DNA from: Zanthoxylum bungeanum
Taxonomy: Eukaryota > Streptophyta > Magnoliopsida > Sapindales > Rutaceae
DNA: 64,000 nucleotides
Assembly: GCA_019454045.1 (NCBI GenBank)
Contig: SKCR01001872.1
Coordinates: 216,922-280,921, forward strand
Direction of reading: 5' to 3'
A program made the position numbers and the translations under genes. Positions within the stretch are counted from its first letter, which is position 1, and each line of letters begins with the position of its first letter. This document shows, in pieces, positions 34,480-44,003 of the stretch. A model generated the notes under the pieces. The model was not told where the DNA came from. It was given only the letters and a program-made list of their open reading frames with translations, and did no database searches.

Positions 34480-35722
34480 TGTAAGGGATTCGGGTCGGGG
34501 GTAGCGGAAACTTGGGTCGGACTGAAATCGTATTTCAAAACTTTTTCAAAATACAGAGTAGATTATTCAATATCTAATATGAATAATCTATTCGGATTTC
34601 ACCTAAACCCAAAAATTACTAATGTGTATGATCAAATCAGATGAAGTAATAATCCGACCACAAAAGGCCCTTTGTCCGACCACATCAAGTCATGGCCGAC
34701 CACATGTGGTCATGATCCGACCACATCGTGTCATGGCCGACCACATGTGGTCATGATCCGACCTTATCATGAAAGACCAGACGAGGTCCGACTAGACCAT
34801 GTCCGACCAAACGAGGTCCGACCAGACCATGTCCGACCAGACCATGTCCGACCAGACCATGTCTGACCAAACGAGGTCCGACTAGACCATGTCTGACCAG
34901 ACGAGGCCGACCAGACCATGTCCGACCAGACCATGCCAACCAGACGAGGCCGACCACATCATGTCCGACCAGAGTCAAACAGAAGAGTATTTTTACATAC
35001 ATCATATACAAATCCAAATACTCATCATAAATGAAAAGCCAAAAGGTGGTACAAGGTCAGAAACTTGAAACCAACACTTAAATCAAGTTTCTAAAACACC
35101 ATTACAAGCCTCACCACAATGAAACAACTATAGAACAATTCTAGGTTATTTAAGAGTGGGTCAATAACTCTAGAATGGCAACAAGCTTTCTTAAACCATC
35201 AAAAGAATGCTTATTAACTCATTAGTAACATTTTATGATCTTTATACATGCTCAACCCTTCCAAAAACTTCTATTCTCCAAAAATACATAGAATAAAGAA
35301 TAAGAAAAACATAAGAACATCACAAGATGAAGACCACAACAAGAGTAACATTTTCTCTCTAATTGCAAGCTGGAAATACTTAGTAAATTCCAAGCTTTTC
35401 CTTGTTTTACTTTTCTTTCTCTCAAGCTTCTAAGTCTTCTTTCAATGGAGTTTTTTTAGGTAAAGTGTGAAAGGTTATTAAACCCTAAATAAAATAAAAC
35501 AATATATACTTGTTACAAAATGGCCATGGCCGAAAATGCCAAAGGAATTTAACAAGAAATTTTGTTTTAATTTCATTTCAATTTCAACTTGCAACTTGAT
35601 TAAATGATCATTACAGTTTAATGATATTTTCAACCAAGTCAACAATTTCAACTCAAGTCATTAATAAAATATCATAACATAAAAATATCTATACTTTAAT
35701 TAATTTAATCATTTAACAATTA
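34480..35722 (-). repeat. Inverted LTR fragment of the copia A family
   Basis: Read on the minus strand it matches 13640-14803: TTGTTGCCATTCTAGAGTTATTGACCCA, then the line ending in AGCGG..TACCC..GAATCCC before TTACA. A minisatellite (34650-34975) replaces the region that holds a C-run in other copies. It is cut at about 35722, at the start of the gypsy remnant. Confidence 0.78.
34650..34975. repeat. 15 bp minisatellite, unit GTCCGACCAGACCAT
   Basis: About 20 imperfect units with variants GACCAAACGAG, GACTAGACCAT, GACCACATCATG. The period is a multiple of three and free of stops, so both strands stay open (34672-34866 +, 34751-35017 -); these frames are repeat artefacts. Confidence 0.92.
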
Positions 35723-35743
35723 TAGAAATAACGGACATGAGCT

Positions 35744-36132
35744 ATGATGACTGTTGGCACCGTAGGATGCTGACATGTGGCACGGCGTATTTTAGCAGAT
35801 CGGCTGTGATGGTGACACATGGCACGACGCATTTTAGCAGAGTCAAACTTTTCTCAGATTCTGATTTGTGGACCCGGCGCATGTTAGCAAAGTTCGGTGA
35901 ATGTTAGACGTCGCGACGCTGAAGGTCTTGGCGTCGCGACTCGGGAATTTACAAAAATGCCCTTTTTCGTCCAATTTTCACTGTTTTGGCCCAAATCACC
36001 TCTAGAATGTCCTGAAACTTTATTTATCTATAAAATAACACAAAACATATCAAAACGTTCACAAAACTCAAGAAGCTATACAAAATATTAGGTTAAATGA
36101 GTGGGAAATAGTGATAGATTTACCACTCATCA
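35744..36132 (-). repeat. 3' LTR remnant of the OTA gypsy element
   Basis: It aligns with 43630-44003 of the 5' LTR, including CTGTTGGCACCGTAGGATGCTG and the TGATGAG start on the minus strand. The rest is gone. Several CACGTG sites of the 5' LTR appear here as CATGTG or CACATG, as expected of CpG decay. Confidence 0.85.
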
Positions 36133-37510
36133 CACCCCCAAACCTAACATTTTGCTAGTCCTCGAGCAAAACATAAAATAACATAAAAAATTAACAAAGC
36201 CACTTTCGTAGGGATCACGGTTGCATTTAGCGTAAGCAACAAGCCTTTAAACACCTAGGTGTCCCTAGTGGACGAGTTGCAGTCTCATGAGGGTTTACAG
36301 CAATGATACCCACAAACATTTTACAAAAGTAAAAAGGTAGTCAAACTAATGCACACAAAAGCAAAAAGACAAGAGAAAAGAGAATAAAGATGTTAGTGAC
36401 TAATCAGGTGAAACTTCTACTCCAAGTTACTAGTTGTTCTGTTTCATTCTAAATTACCGAATAAGTAAATTTCCGATTATTTTTACCATTCTTATATATA
36501 CAGCCAACAAAATATTAAACAACTCATTTTTGCCCACAACAGTCATAAGTGCAGTTGATAAGAGAATAATATTTTTGTCCTAAAGTTTTATCAGAATTCA
36601 CACCTTTTTGCAGCAATGGAATAGTTTTTCTCATTTTCTGATTTTTTCTTTGTTTTTTTTTCTATTTTTTATTTATATACAATACCTTCCGTCTATGTAG
36701 CGAGTGTTGGGTCGGTGGCTCCCAAACCAGTTGGCTTTAGGGCACCAGATGTTAAGACACCCCTACAGACTTAATTACTCAGACTTCAGATATATATATT
36801 TTTTGCAGCATCTTTGATCCATGTAACGAGCTTTGGGCCAGTGACTCCCAAACCAGTTGGTTTTAGGGCACTAGGTGTTTAAACACCCTTACAGACTTAA
36901 TAACTCGGATCTCAGACGTTTTTTTTTTTTTTACTCCATTGCTTTTTGAGATGTTTCCTCCAATTAAACTAGAGTACTGAATATTACAAACTTTTCAATT
37001 TTAGCTCATGTCCGTATTTTACTATATATGTTGATAATATATGTCAAAAGAGCATATGAAGATTCCTTTTAGTCCGTATTAAGGAGAATTCACAAATTAA
37101 ATAATTCAAAAGGAAATAAAAAAAATTAACTTGTTTTGAAAATAGGCTTGAGATACGTCTCAGGAGTGGAAACTCCTTACTCGACTATCTTTTACCAATT
37201 TCACATTTTTAGTCAAAATAAAAACACAAAAACAACACAAAATATTTTTGTAATTTTTGAAAATTTTCCAATTTCTTTTGTATTTTTTCGAAAATTTTTT
37301 GACTAAAAATAAATATAACATACAAACTAAAAACAAGGTACTGATCAACTAATGTCCTCCCCCAAACCTAAATAAGACATTGTCCCTAATGTCTTAAACA
37401 GTAAAATGAGAGTTAAGAAGGTCGTACCTGGTTAGCTGAAACTATAGGAAATTAAAGGTTAAGATCCAGATTAATTCTACGTCTCTTACCACGATCGTCC
37501 TCAGACCAAT
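36133..37510 (-). other. Noncoding spacer before the 3' LTR of the OTA gypsy element
   Basis: It is the inverse of 1-1403, with the polypurine tract at 36133-36145 and the two-copy repeat at 36690-36925. No supported frame. Similarity to the left copy is high throughout. Confidence 0.82.
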
Positions 37511-37617
37511 TTATCTTTGAAATATAGGGTCAACTTGTGGTTCATAGGCTATGAGTTGGTCTATTAGATCCGGAGCAGTTCTGGAAGTAAAGAGAGTTCT
37601 TTCAAGGTTTCAACACA

Positions 37618-38137
37618 ACCCATTTCTCCGAGCATCATCAAGAAACACCACAAAGAAAATCATAAAATCCATCAACGTTGAGTAGTCCAAGCGTTTTCTG
37701 GTGTATGTTCAGGTTCGCCCAAGATAGCACAAAAAATTTCCTCCAATGTACCCAAGCCACCTGGCAAAGCGATAAAAGCATCAACACGGTTAATCATTTC
37801 TACCAGTCGTTCAGACATACCTGGCACGATCAGTTCCTCTCCGTTTGATGATCCAATAAGATTTACCTCTGCCAAGGTTTTGGGATGATTCCCAAAACAG
37901 ACTGCCTCCTTCCTTTACAGCCTTTGAAACGATCCCCATAAGTCCAAGATTTCCTCCGCCATATATTAAGTGCATATTCCTTACAGCTAAGACTCGACCC
38001 AATTCCTGTGCTGCTTCTATGTATTGTGGTTTAATTCCAACACTACTACCGCAAAACACACAGATGTTTTCAACTCGTCTTCTTGAAGTGGCTTCCATTT
38101 TTATTTGTATTTCTTTCTCAACTCTGGATGTCTTCAA
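37618..38137 (-). pseudogene. LOG: Captured LONELY GUY-like cytokinin phosphoribohydrolase, frameshifted
   Basis: LOG enzymes release active cytokinin base from cytokinin riboside 5'-monophosphate. The likely start is the ATG at 38098 (MEATSRRR). The frame has ICVFCGSSVGIKPQYIEAA and LIYGGGNLGLMGIVSKAV, the nucleotide-binding part. A small insertion near 37908 and a one-base loss in an A-run near 37885 shift the frame. The second frame (37672-37875) has the catalytic EMINRVDAFIALPGGLGTLEEIF, with the conserved Arg of the MSER segment and the PGGxGTxxE motif kept. A third frame carries GLLNVDGFYDFL. Segment order and spacing match LOG without gaps, so no introns are present, unlike host LOG genes. 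It lies inside a retrotransposon, on the same strand, between integrase and 3' LTR. Confidence 0.9.
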
Positions 38138-38339
38138 AAGTGTAATGACGGGCTGAATTTATAGTACCTGAAAAAAAGGGTGAGTAAAAATACACAAGTA
38201 TCTTCCAGAGGACGATTAGTAGCGAATTAATATCGTGATAGTCAAAAAGGTCTGGATCCTGTCGGAGAAAATTAAAAGAAAACAACAAAACAAATCACAA
38301 TTATTAAGAAAACAAAGAGATATAATATTTACAAGAAAA

Positions 38340-38940
38340 GTAACGGCTTGATTGACGTCTATGCGTCAGGGACAAGCTTCCCATCCAATTTTCTTATAAA
38401 TTGGCAAACAGGGTCTTTTTGAGTCAGATTCCCGAGACTTAACAGTTGTCTTTCCTTTTGGAATTGTGTATATAATTTGGCGAATGGCTATATGAACATA
38501 TCCACTGGGATGCGTCTCAGAGTTGAAGATATTCATCTACAGACTCCTACTCAAGCCATCCCTAATGAATTTAATTTTGTCTTCGCGATTATCAGACACC
38601 ATTCCTAAAACGACAACGAGTGTTGCAATTAAATCATGCACATTTGAAACAAACACCCATTTGCTTAGCTCTACGTTTCTTTACATAGGTGCTTCTTCCA
38701 AAACCAGGTAGATGTGAAATAAAATAGTCAGAAGACTCACCTGCCAATCGAACCCGTGCTTTAATTACCCAACGAATGTCATTAGGAACACCATGAATTG
38801 TCAGTAACCTCATCCGTTCCAAGCGAGCTTTATAGACTTTCATCAGAGATTTTTTTAGAGAGAATGAAATTGCTTGTGAAGATTTGCAAGAGCATCTTCC
38901 ATCTTGAAATGACTAAACCTGCAAAAATTAAACACACAAA
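38340..38940 (-). pseudogene. Extra downstream frame of the gypsy element, unknown function
   Basis: The frame 38634-38843 encodes MKVYKARLERMRLLTIHGVPNDIRWVIKARVRLAGESSDYF..YVKKRRAKQMGVCFKCA. Codable traces continue in other frames down to about 38376 (KLDGKLVPDA). It is basic and ends in a CXXC-like FKC. It follows a GCTAGCAGGGAGGCAACCC-type segment (about 38980-38998) that often separates integrase from a later reading frame in Athila/Tat elements. It might be a remnant of the element's additional ORF or a second captured host piece. I do not recognise the family. Confidence 0.5.
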
Positions 38941-39049
38941 ATAAAACACACCAAATCACAATATATACACAAATTACATGGGTTGCCTCCCTGCTAGCGC
39001 TAAGTTTAAAGTCGTCAGCTAGACTTGACTTCTCGAACGTTAAGCTGGA

Positions 39050-39538
39050 TCTGAAAGTGTAACACTTTCTTTTTGTCGCTCAAATTCTTCCCCAGTAGTG
39101 CTTGACATGCTTGTTTTTAACCTTGAAAGTTTTGTTAGCGTCAGGATCATGTATCTCAACGGCTCTATCTGGTAAAACTTTGGTGATCACAAATGACCTG
39201 ACCACCGTGATTTTGGCTTCCATGGGAATAATTTCACTCTTGATTTGTTTAACAGTACCTTCTGCCCTGGTTCCAGTTGTATGCGCACTAACTTCTCATC
39301 ATGTCATCTTCTTGCCATTTTCTTTGTACAATTTGTCATCATCAAAAGGCTGATTGTGAAATTCCTCCCATTCGTTGAGCTGGGGGAATTTTTTCTCTTC
39401 TGTTGCTTGTAGTGTAAGAATTGGCTTCTTCAGTACAAAAGACGCTTTATCTTTAGGCTCCACAGGCAATTGACATGTTTTAAGTTTGTCAGCAGAACTT
39501 TGTCTTTCATCAGAGTTCTGAATGGTACTATGTATCAC
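39050..39538 (-). pseudogene. Integrase C-terminus joined to the protease-RT linker (deletion junction)
   Basis: The frame 39299-39538 begins with linker sequence (MIHSTIQNSDERQSS) expected after protease and passes directly into QLNEWEEFHNQPFDDDKLYKENGK, typical of the integrase end in Athila/Tat elements. In the next frame follow GQKVLLNKSRVKLFPWKPKSRWSGHF and AVEIHDPDANKTFKVKNKHVKHYWG, ending at TGA near 39052. RT, RNase H and the integrase core, normally more than 2 kb, are missing between them. Confidence 0.85.
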
Positions 39539-39984
39539 ATCAAGTTTGAAACAGTCCTCCTTCTTTTCATCATCTGGGAATTCATAGCCTTGAAAACATT
39601 GAATGTTACTTCTTGGTCATGTACCCTCATGGTTAATTCTCCTTTTTGTACATCAATAATGGTTCGACCTGTAGCCAAGAATGGTCTCCCGAGGATGATT
39701 GATTGCACATCTACGTCTTCCTCCATATCAAGGACAATAAAATCTGCTGGGTAAATGAATTTGTCAACCTTGACCAGCACATCCTCAACTACGCCTCTTG
39801 GAAATACGAGCGTTCTATCAGAAAGTTGCAGTGAGACTAAAGTTGGCATTGTTTCTCCAATCTGTAATTTCCTGAAAATAGAAAAAGGCATCAAGTTAAC
39901 ACTAGCACCTAAATCACACAAAGCCTTACCAAAGTCATGTTCTCCTATGACGCAAGGAACAGTGAAACTGCCAGGATCTTTCAA
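39539..39984 (-). pseudogene. OTA gypsy aspartic protease
   Basis: The frame 39535-39984 reads KDPGSFTVPCVIGEHDFGKALCDLGASVNLMPFSIFRKL, with the catalytic Asp in DLGAS, then ADFIVLDMEEDVDVQSIILGRPFLATGRTIIDVQKGEL. This retropepsin variant (Asp-Leu-Gly-Ala-Ser) is characteristic of the Athila/Tat group. A frameshift near 39545 separates its end from the next domain; upstream it follows gag with a stop and a short gap near 40010. Confidence 0.92.
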
Positions 39985-40017
39985 CTTCGGGGGAAGTTTC
40001 CTCTGAATGATAGCGCT

Positions 40018-41700
40018 TCATTCTTCTGTTAATGCTACTGTCTCATAATCTCCCAATCTCTGTTTTCGTGAAAGAATATCTTTCATGAATTTGGCATAGG
40101 TGGGCATTTCTTCCAACACTTCTGTTAATGGAAGGTTGATATGCAGCTTTTTGAAGATTTCCAGGAATCGAGAAAAATGCTTGTCCAATTTGTTCTTTTG
40201 AAGACGTTGAGGAAAAGGTGGAGGTGGAGTGATCTGTTCTTTTTCCTCCATCTGTTGCTTTGTTTCTTTTGGAACTTCCTCAGCAGTTGTTTTGGCTCCA
40301 ACATCTTTGTTGATTTCAGTACCGTTTTTTAACATTATGGCATGACATTGCTCCTTCCCCATGTTTCTTGGATTTGGCTCTGTGTTGCTAGGAAAGGTAC
40401 ATGGCGGTCTGTAACTCTGAGCATTGGCCAGTTGTCCCATTTGATTCTCCAGTGCTTTAATATAAGCATATTGACTTTGAATTAATGCTGATTGGGATTG
40501 AAACATAGCATTATATCTGCTGCTTGAGAGTCTTGTTTGCTTCTAACGTTTTCAAGTGGTCAACACTTCTGTTATTCCTGATTCATTTGCCTACTCCTGG
40601 ATTTTGTTCTGTTGCTGAAATTCAGGTGGTGGATAGTTTTGTTGTTGGCCTGAATTGTTGCTCCATGATAAATTAGGATGATTCCTCCACCCTTGGTTGT
40701 AGGTGTTGGAATATGGATTGTTCCCCTGTCTGTTGAAATTGTTGACATAATTCACCGTCTCTTCATGGTGGTTTTGACTCTGGTGCTCCTCCATATGGTG
40801 AACTTGTGGATCCAGTGATGTTCACAACTTGTGTGCTAAGTGTTTCTAGACATTTGCATATCTGATCCAGCCTGGTATTCACTGCTGTGTTTGCTCCAAC
40901 TTCATAAATTCCAGCAATTCTTTGGATCATGCTCCTTTCTGTTGGCCACAAGGAATTGTTGTTGGCCATTCTTTCTTCGATTAGGTCCCAGGCTTGATCT
41001 TCTCTTTTTACATCAAGGCTCTCCAGCAGCAGCATCAATTGTGGTTTCTCATATTCCAGAAAGCCCATTATAAATGTTTGGACTTGAAGCCATTTGGGAA
41101 TATCATGGTGAGGACATTTCCGGAGCAAATCTTTGTACCTTTCCCAAGCTTTCCAGAGGGATTCTGAATTTGTTGTACAAAGGATGTGATGTCATTCCTC
41201 AGCTTTTTCCGGTTCTGGCTGGTGGAAAGTATTTTGCAAGAAATTTGGTGGCTAAAGTGTTCCAAGTTGTGATAGAACCTGCTGGTAGTGAATGTAGCCA
41301 AGCTTAGCTCTGTCCTTTAAGGAATATGGAAAAACTCGCAGTCTCATTGCTTCTTCCAGCTTCTCGGTTGTAATTAAAAGTGCCGCAAACTTCCAGGAAG
41401 TTGCTGAATGTGGGAATTAGGATCTTCAGTTGCATTCCCCCCAAACTGAACTGAGTGCTGAATCATTTGAATGCATGTTTTGACAGTCACACGCATTTGA
41501 TGGTAAGGGAGGAAGTACAATACAGAAATGAGTCTGTCAACCACCGGAATGGTTCTGTCTCGAATTGGAATTGGTGGTGCAACGTTCAAAGGTTCAGGTT
41601 CCATGTTGACTAAAGCTTCTTGGCCTTCTCGTCTTTCCCTTCTCAACTGTCTAATGGTTCTTTCAATTTCTGGGTCAAGCGATCAGAGTTCAAAGCTTCT
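40018..41700 (-). pseudogene. OTA gypsy gag, several frames
   Basis: Frames in order: 41374-41646 (EPLNVAPPIP..HSVQFGGNATEDPNSHI, N-terminal), 41068-41301 (LRNDITSFVQQ, retrotrans_gag core), 40763-41128 (LRKCPHHDIPKWLQVQTFIMGF...RMANNN), 40591-40794 (Asn/Gln-rich NNPYSNTYNQGWRNHPNLSW), and 40018-40506 (YIKALENQMGQLANA...PFPQRLQKNKLDKHFSRFLEIFKKLHINLPL...ILSRKQRLGDYETVALTEE). The block order is that of Athila/Tat gag. At least four frameshifts break it. Confidence 0.9.
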
Positions 41701-41820
41701 GGTTCGTCTCATGAAGTTTATGAGAACCTGAAACACAAGAAAACAAAAACAATAAGTAAAAAGAAATTAGATACAAGTAACGTATCTAACCCCTGAACTA
41801 ATAGTAAAAGATAAATAAGT

Positions 41821-41837
41821 CCCCGACAACGGCGCCA
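41821..41837 (-). promoter_or_regulatory. Primer binding site, tRNA-Asp type
   Basis: The minus strand reads TGGCGCCGTTGTCGGGG a few bases inside the 5' LTR. This matches the tRNA-Asp complement used by Athila/Tat elements with one change. Confidence 0.88.
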
Positions 41838-41843
41838 AAAACT

Positions 41844-44003
41844 TGACTGGCGTAAACACACACGTATAACGCAAGCGCACGTATCGTTCAAGTAGTATAA
41901 AATATCGATCCCACGAGGACTTAATATCTAATCTATTAATTTTATGAGGTCAAATGATTACTAGTATCTAATAGATTATTTGATTTGAAATGGTGACGAT
42001 TCTAAATTTAAAAGCAAGTAAATAAAATTGTCGAAAATAGGTTTTAAGAAAATTCAATATTAAAAACTATCTAGGGTTGTGATTTCTTCCAATATCATTT
42101 TAAAGATGAAGTGGTTATCTTAAAGTTGGGTAATATATTGATTTATTAACCTGGAACACTAAATTATGTGTAAGCCTCTGTCGATGGTCAGACACAAATA
42201 CCCAGTTTAACCCAATTGAACCATATGTCTATGCCAACCAAATTATCTGGATTCATTAAGCTTAAGTTCCAATTATGGCTACCCCCGCCCGACAGGTATA
42301 TTCCTATCATGTAAGGAAATCTATTAAAGGGTTATCTATCCTCAAGGAAGATCGTGGGCTATTGAATCTAAGACTGAAACCTAAAATCCCTATGTCTAGT
42401 TCATTTTAGATTTACCAGATAAATTTTATTAATGGCCAGTTAATGAAAAAGCATTAAGATTAAGACTCAATAAATAAATCTTTATTTTACCCAAGCTATA
42501 ATCTAACCCTTATAAAACGGTGATATTGGATTTCATCACAACCCCAGATAACTAATTTAGTTACAAAACATAACTAGGGCTAGTAAAAACTTGAAATAAA
42601 AGACATAAAGTAAAAATACGATAAAGTAAATATTGAAAAGTAAATTACAATAAAATAAATTCTAAGGTAAAAGGAATTACTTTTACTACTATTAATTTAG
42701 ATATCTCCCATAAAATAATATATAAACTTGTGATTCTTTTTCCAACCAGCCATAAAGGCGGTAACCTGATTAAGTCAAATTAAGTCCAACCAGCCATAAA
42801 GGCGGAACCAAAATTAAATTACCAACTGACAAATCTGGCGGTATCCTTTATTAGTAAGGTTTAAACCAGATTAAAATGAATTACCAACCGACCAATCTGG
42901 CGGTATCCTTTTTAAGTCAATATTTTAAATAGTGAATATATTATTTTTAAGGGAGATTAATCTAAATAGTAACAGTAAAAGAATTATCTTTCACCCTAGT
43001 TGGGGGAGTTACCTACTCATGGTAAATAGTAAAAACTGTAAAAAGTAAAATAAAATTAAATTACTATATTAACAAAACGTAATTAAAATTAATTACAAAA
43101 CTAAAAAAATAAAAAACTAAAAATTAAAAGAAAGTATAGAGAGAAACTCTCTCTTTAGAAAGATTATAAGAGAGAGAGAGTGCTGCACTGAATTCTGAAA
43201 TCTCGAGCTCAATTTATAGGCGCGGATAAGCTTCCAGCGTCGCGACGCCAGCTTTTGTCGACATGGCAAGCTCTGGTTTGCCGTTTTGAATATTCTGGAT
43301 AAGCTGATAAGGTGACACGTGGTGAGGTAGTTGGACTTCAATTATTGTGACACGTGGCGGCTTCTGATTGGTCGCTGAGATTCTTATCCGCCACGTGTGA
43401 GATAAGGATTAGATACTCAATTATTGATGCTGACGTGCCTCTGAGGTGGCGGTGACGTGGCGATGACGTGGCGACACGTGGGAAAGAGAGTGTCGTTACC
43501 GTAGGATTGCGACACATGGCACTTCCTGATTGGCTGATGATGATATGGCACGACACGTGGCAATGTTGACTTGTTGACTTGCTGACGTGGCTGATGACAT
43601 AGAGACACGTAGGATGACACGTGGCACACGTGGCGATGATGACTGTCGGCACCGTAGGATGCTGACACGTGGCACGACGCATTTTAACAGATCGGCTGTG
43701 ATGGTGACACGTGGCACGGCGCATTTTAGCAAAGTCAAACTTTTCTCAGATTCTGATTTGTGGACCCGGCGCATGTTAGCAAAGTTCGGTGCATGTTAGA
43801 CGTCGCAACGCGGGAATTTTACAAAAATGCCATTTTTTCGTCCAATTTTCACTGTTTTGGGCCCAATCACCTCCAGAATGTCCTGAACTTTATTTATCTA
43901 CAAAATAACACAAAACATATCAAAACGTTCACAAAACTCAAGAAACTATACAAAATATTAGGTTAAATGAGTGGAAAATAGTGATAGATTTTACCACTCA
44001 TCA
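41844..44003 (-). repeat. 5' LTR of the OTA gypsy element
   Basis: 2160 bp, TGATGAG...CCAGTCA on the minus strand. The promoter-distal half matches 2100-3469. The U3 half carries nine CACGTG sites (43316-43713), a GTCGCGACGC motif near 43239, and AG-rich runs near 43140-43180. Confidence 0.9.
43316..43713 (-). promoter_or_regulatory. Array of nine CACGTG (G-box/ABRE-like) sites in LTR U3
   Basis: Perfect CACGTG at 43316, 43351, 43392, 43475, 43554, 43618, 43627, 43666 and 43708, most within GACACGTGGC (ABRE core ACGTGKC on one strand), with TGACGTGGC variants between. bZIP and bHLH factors bind such sites. They lie upstream of the presumed transcription start for minus-strand transcription. 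Confidence 0.8.

Larger units (their letters stand above)
35744..44003 (-). mobile_element. OTA-type gypsy element with captured LOG sequence; RT region deleted
   Basis: On the minus strand: 5' LTR (44003-41844), tRNA-Asp primer site, gag, protease, a junction to the integrase C-terminus, a small extra frame, a LOG-like sequence, a noncoding spacer, polypurine tract, and a 3' LTR remnant of ~390 bp. The right flank is ACATA (44004-44008). Gag and protease resemble the Athila/Tat group. Lack of RT means any movement would need another element's enzymes. Confidence 0.88.

Noticed and set aside
34672..35017. Open frames on both strands through RPDHV-like repeats
   Set aside because: Explained by a stop-free 15 bp minisatellite.
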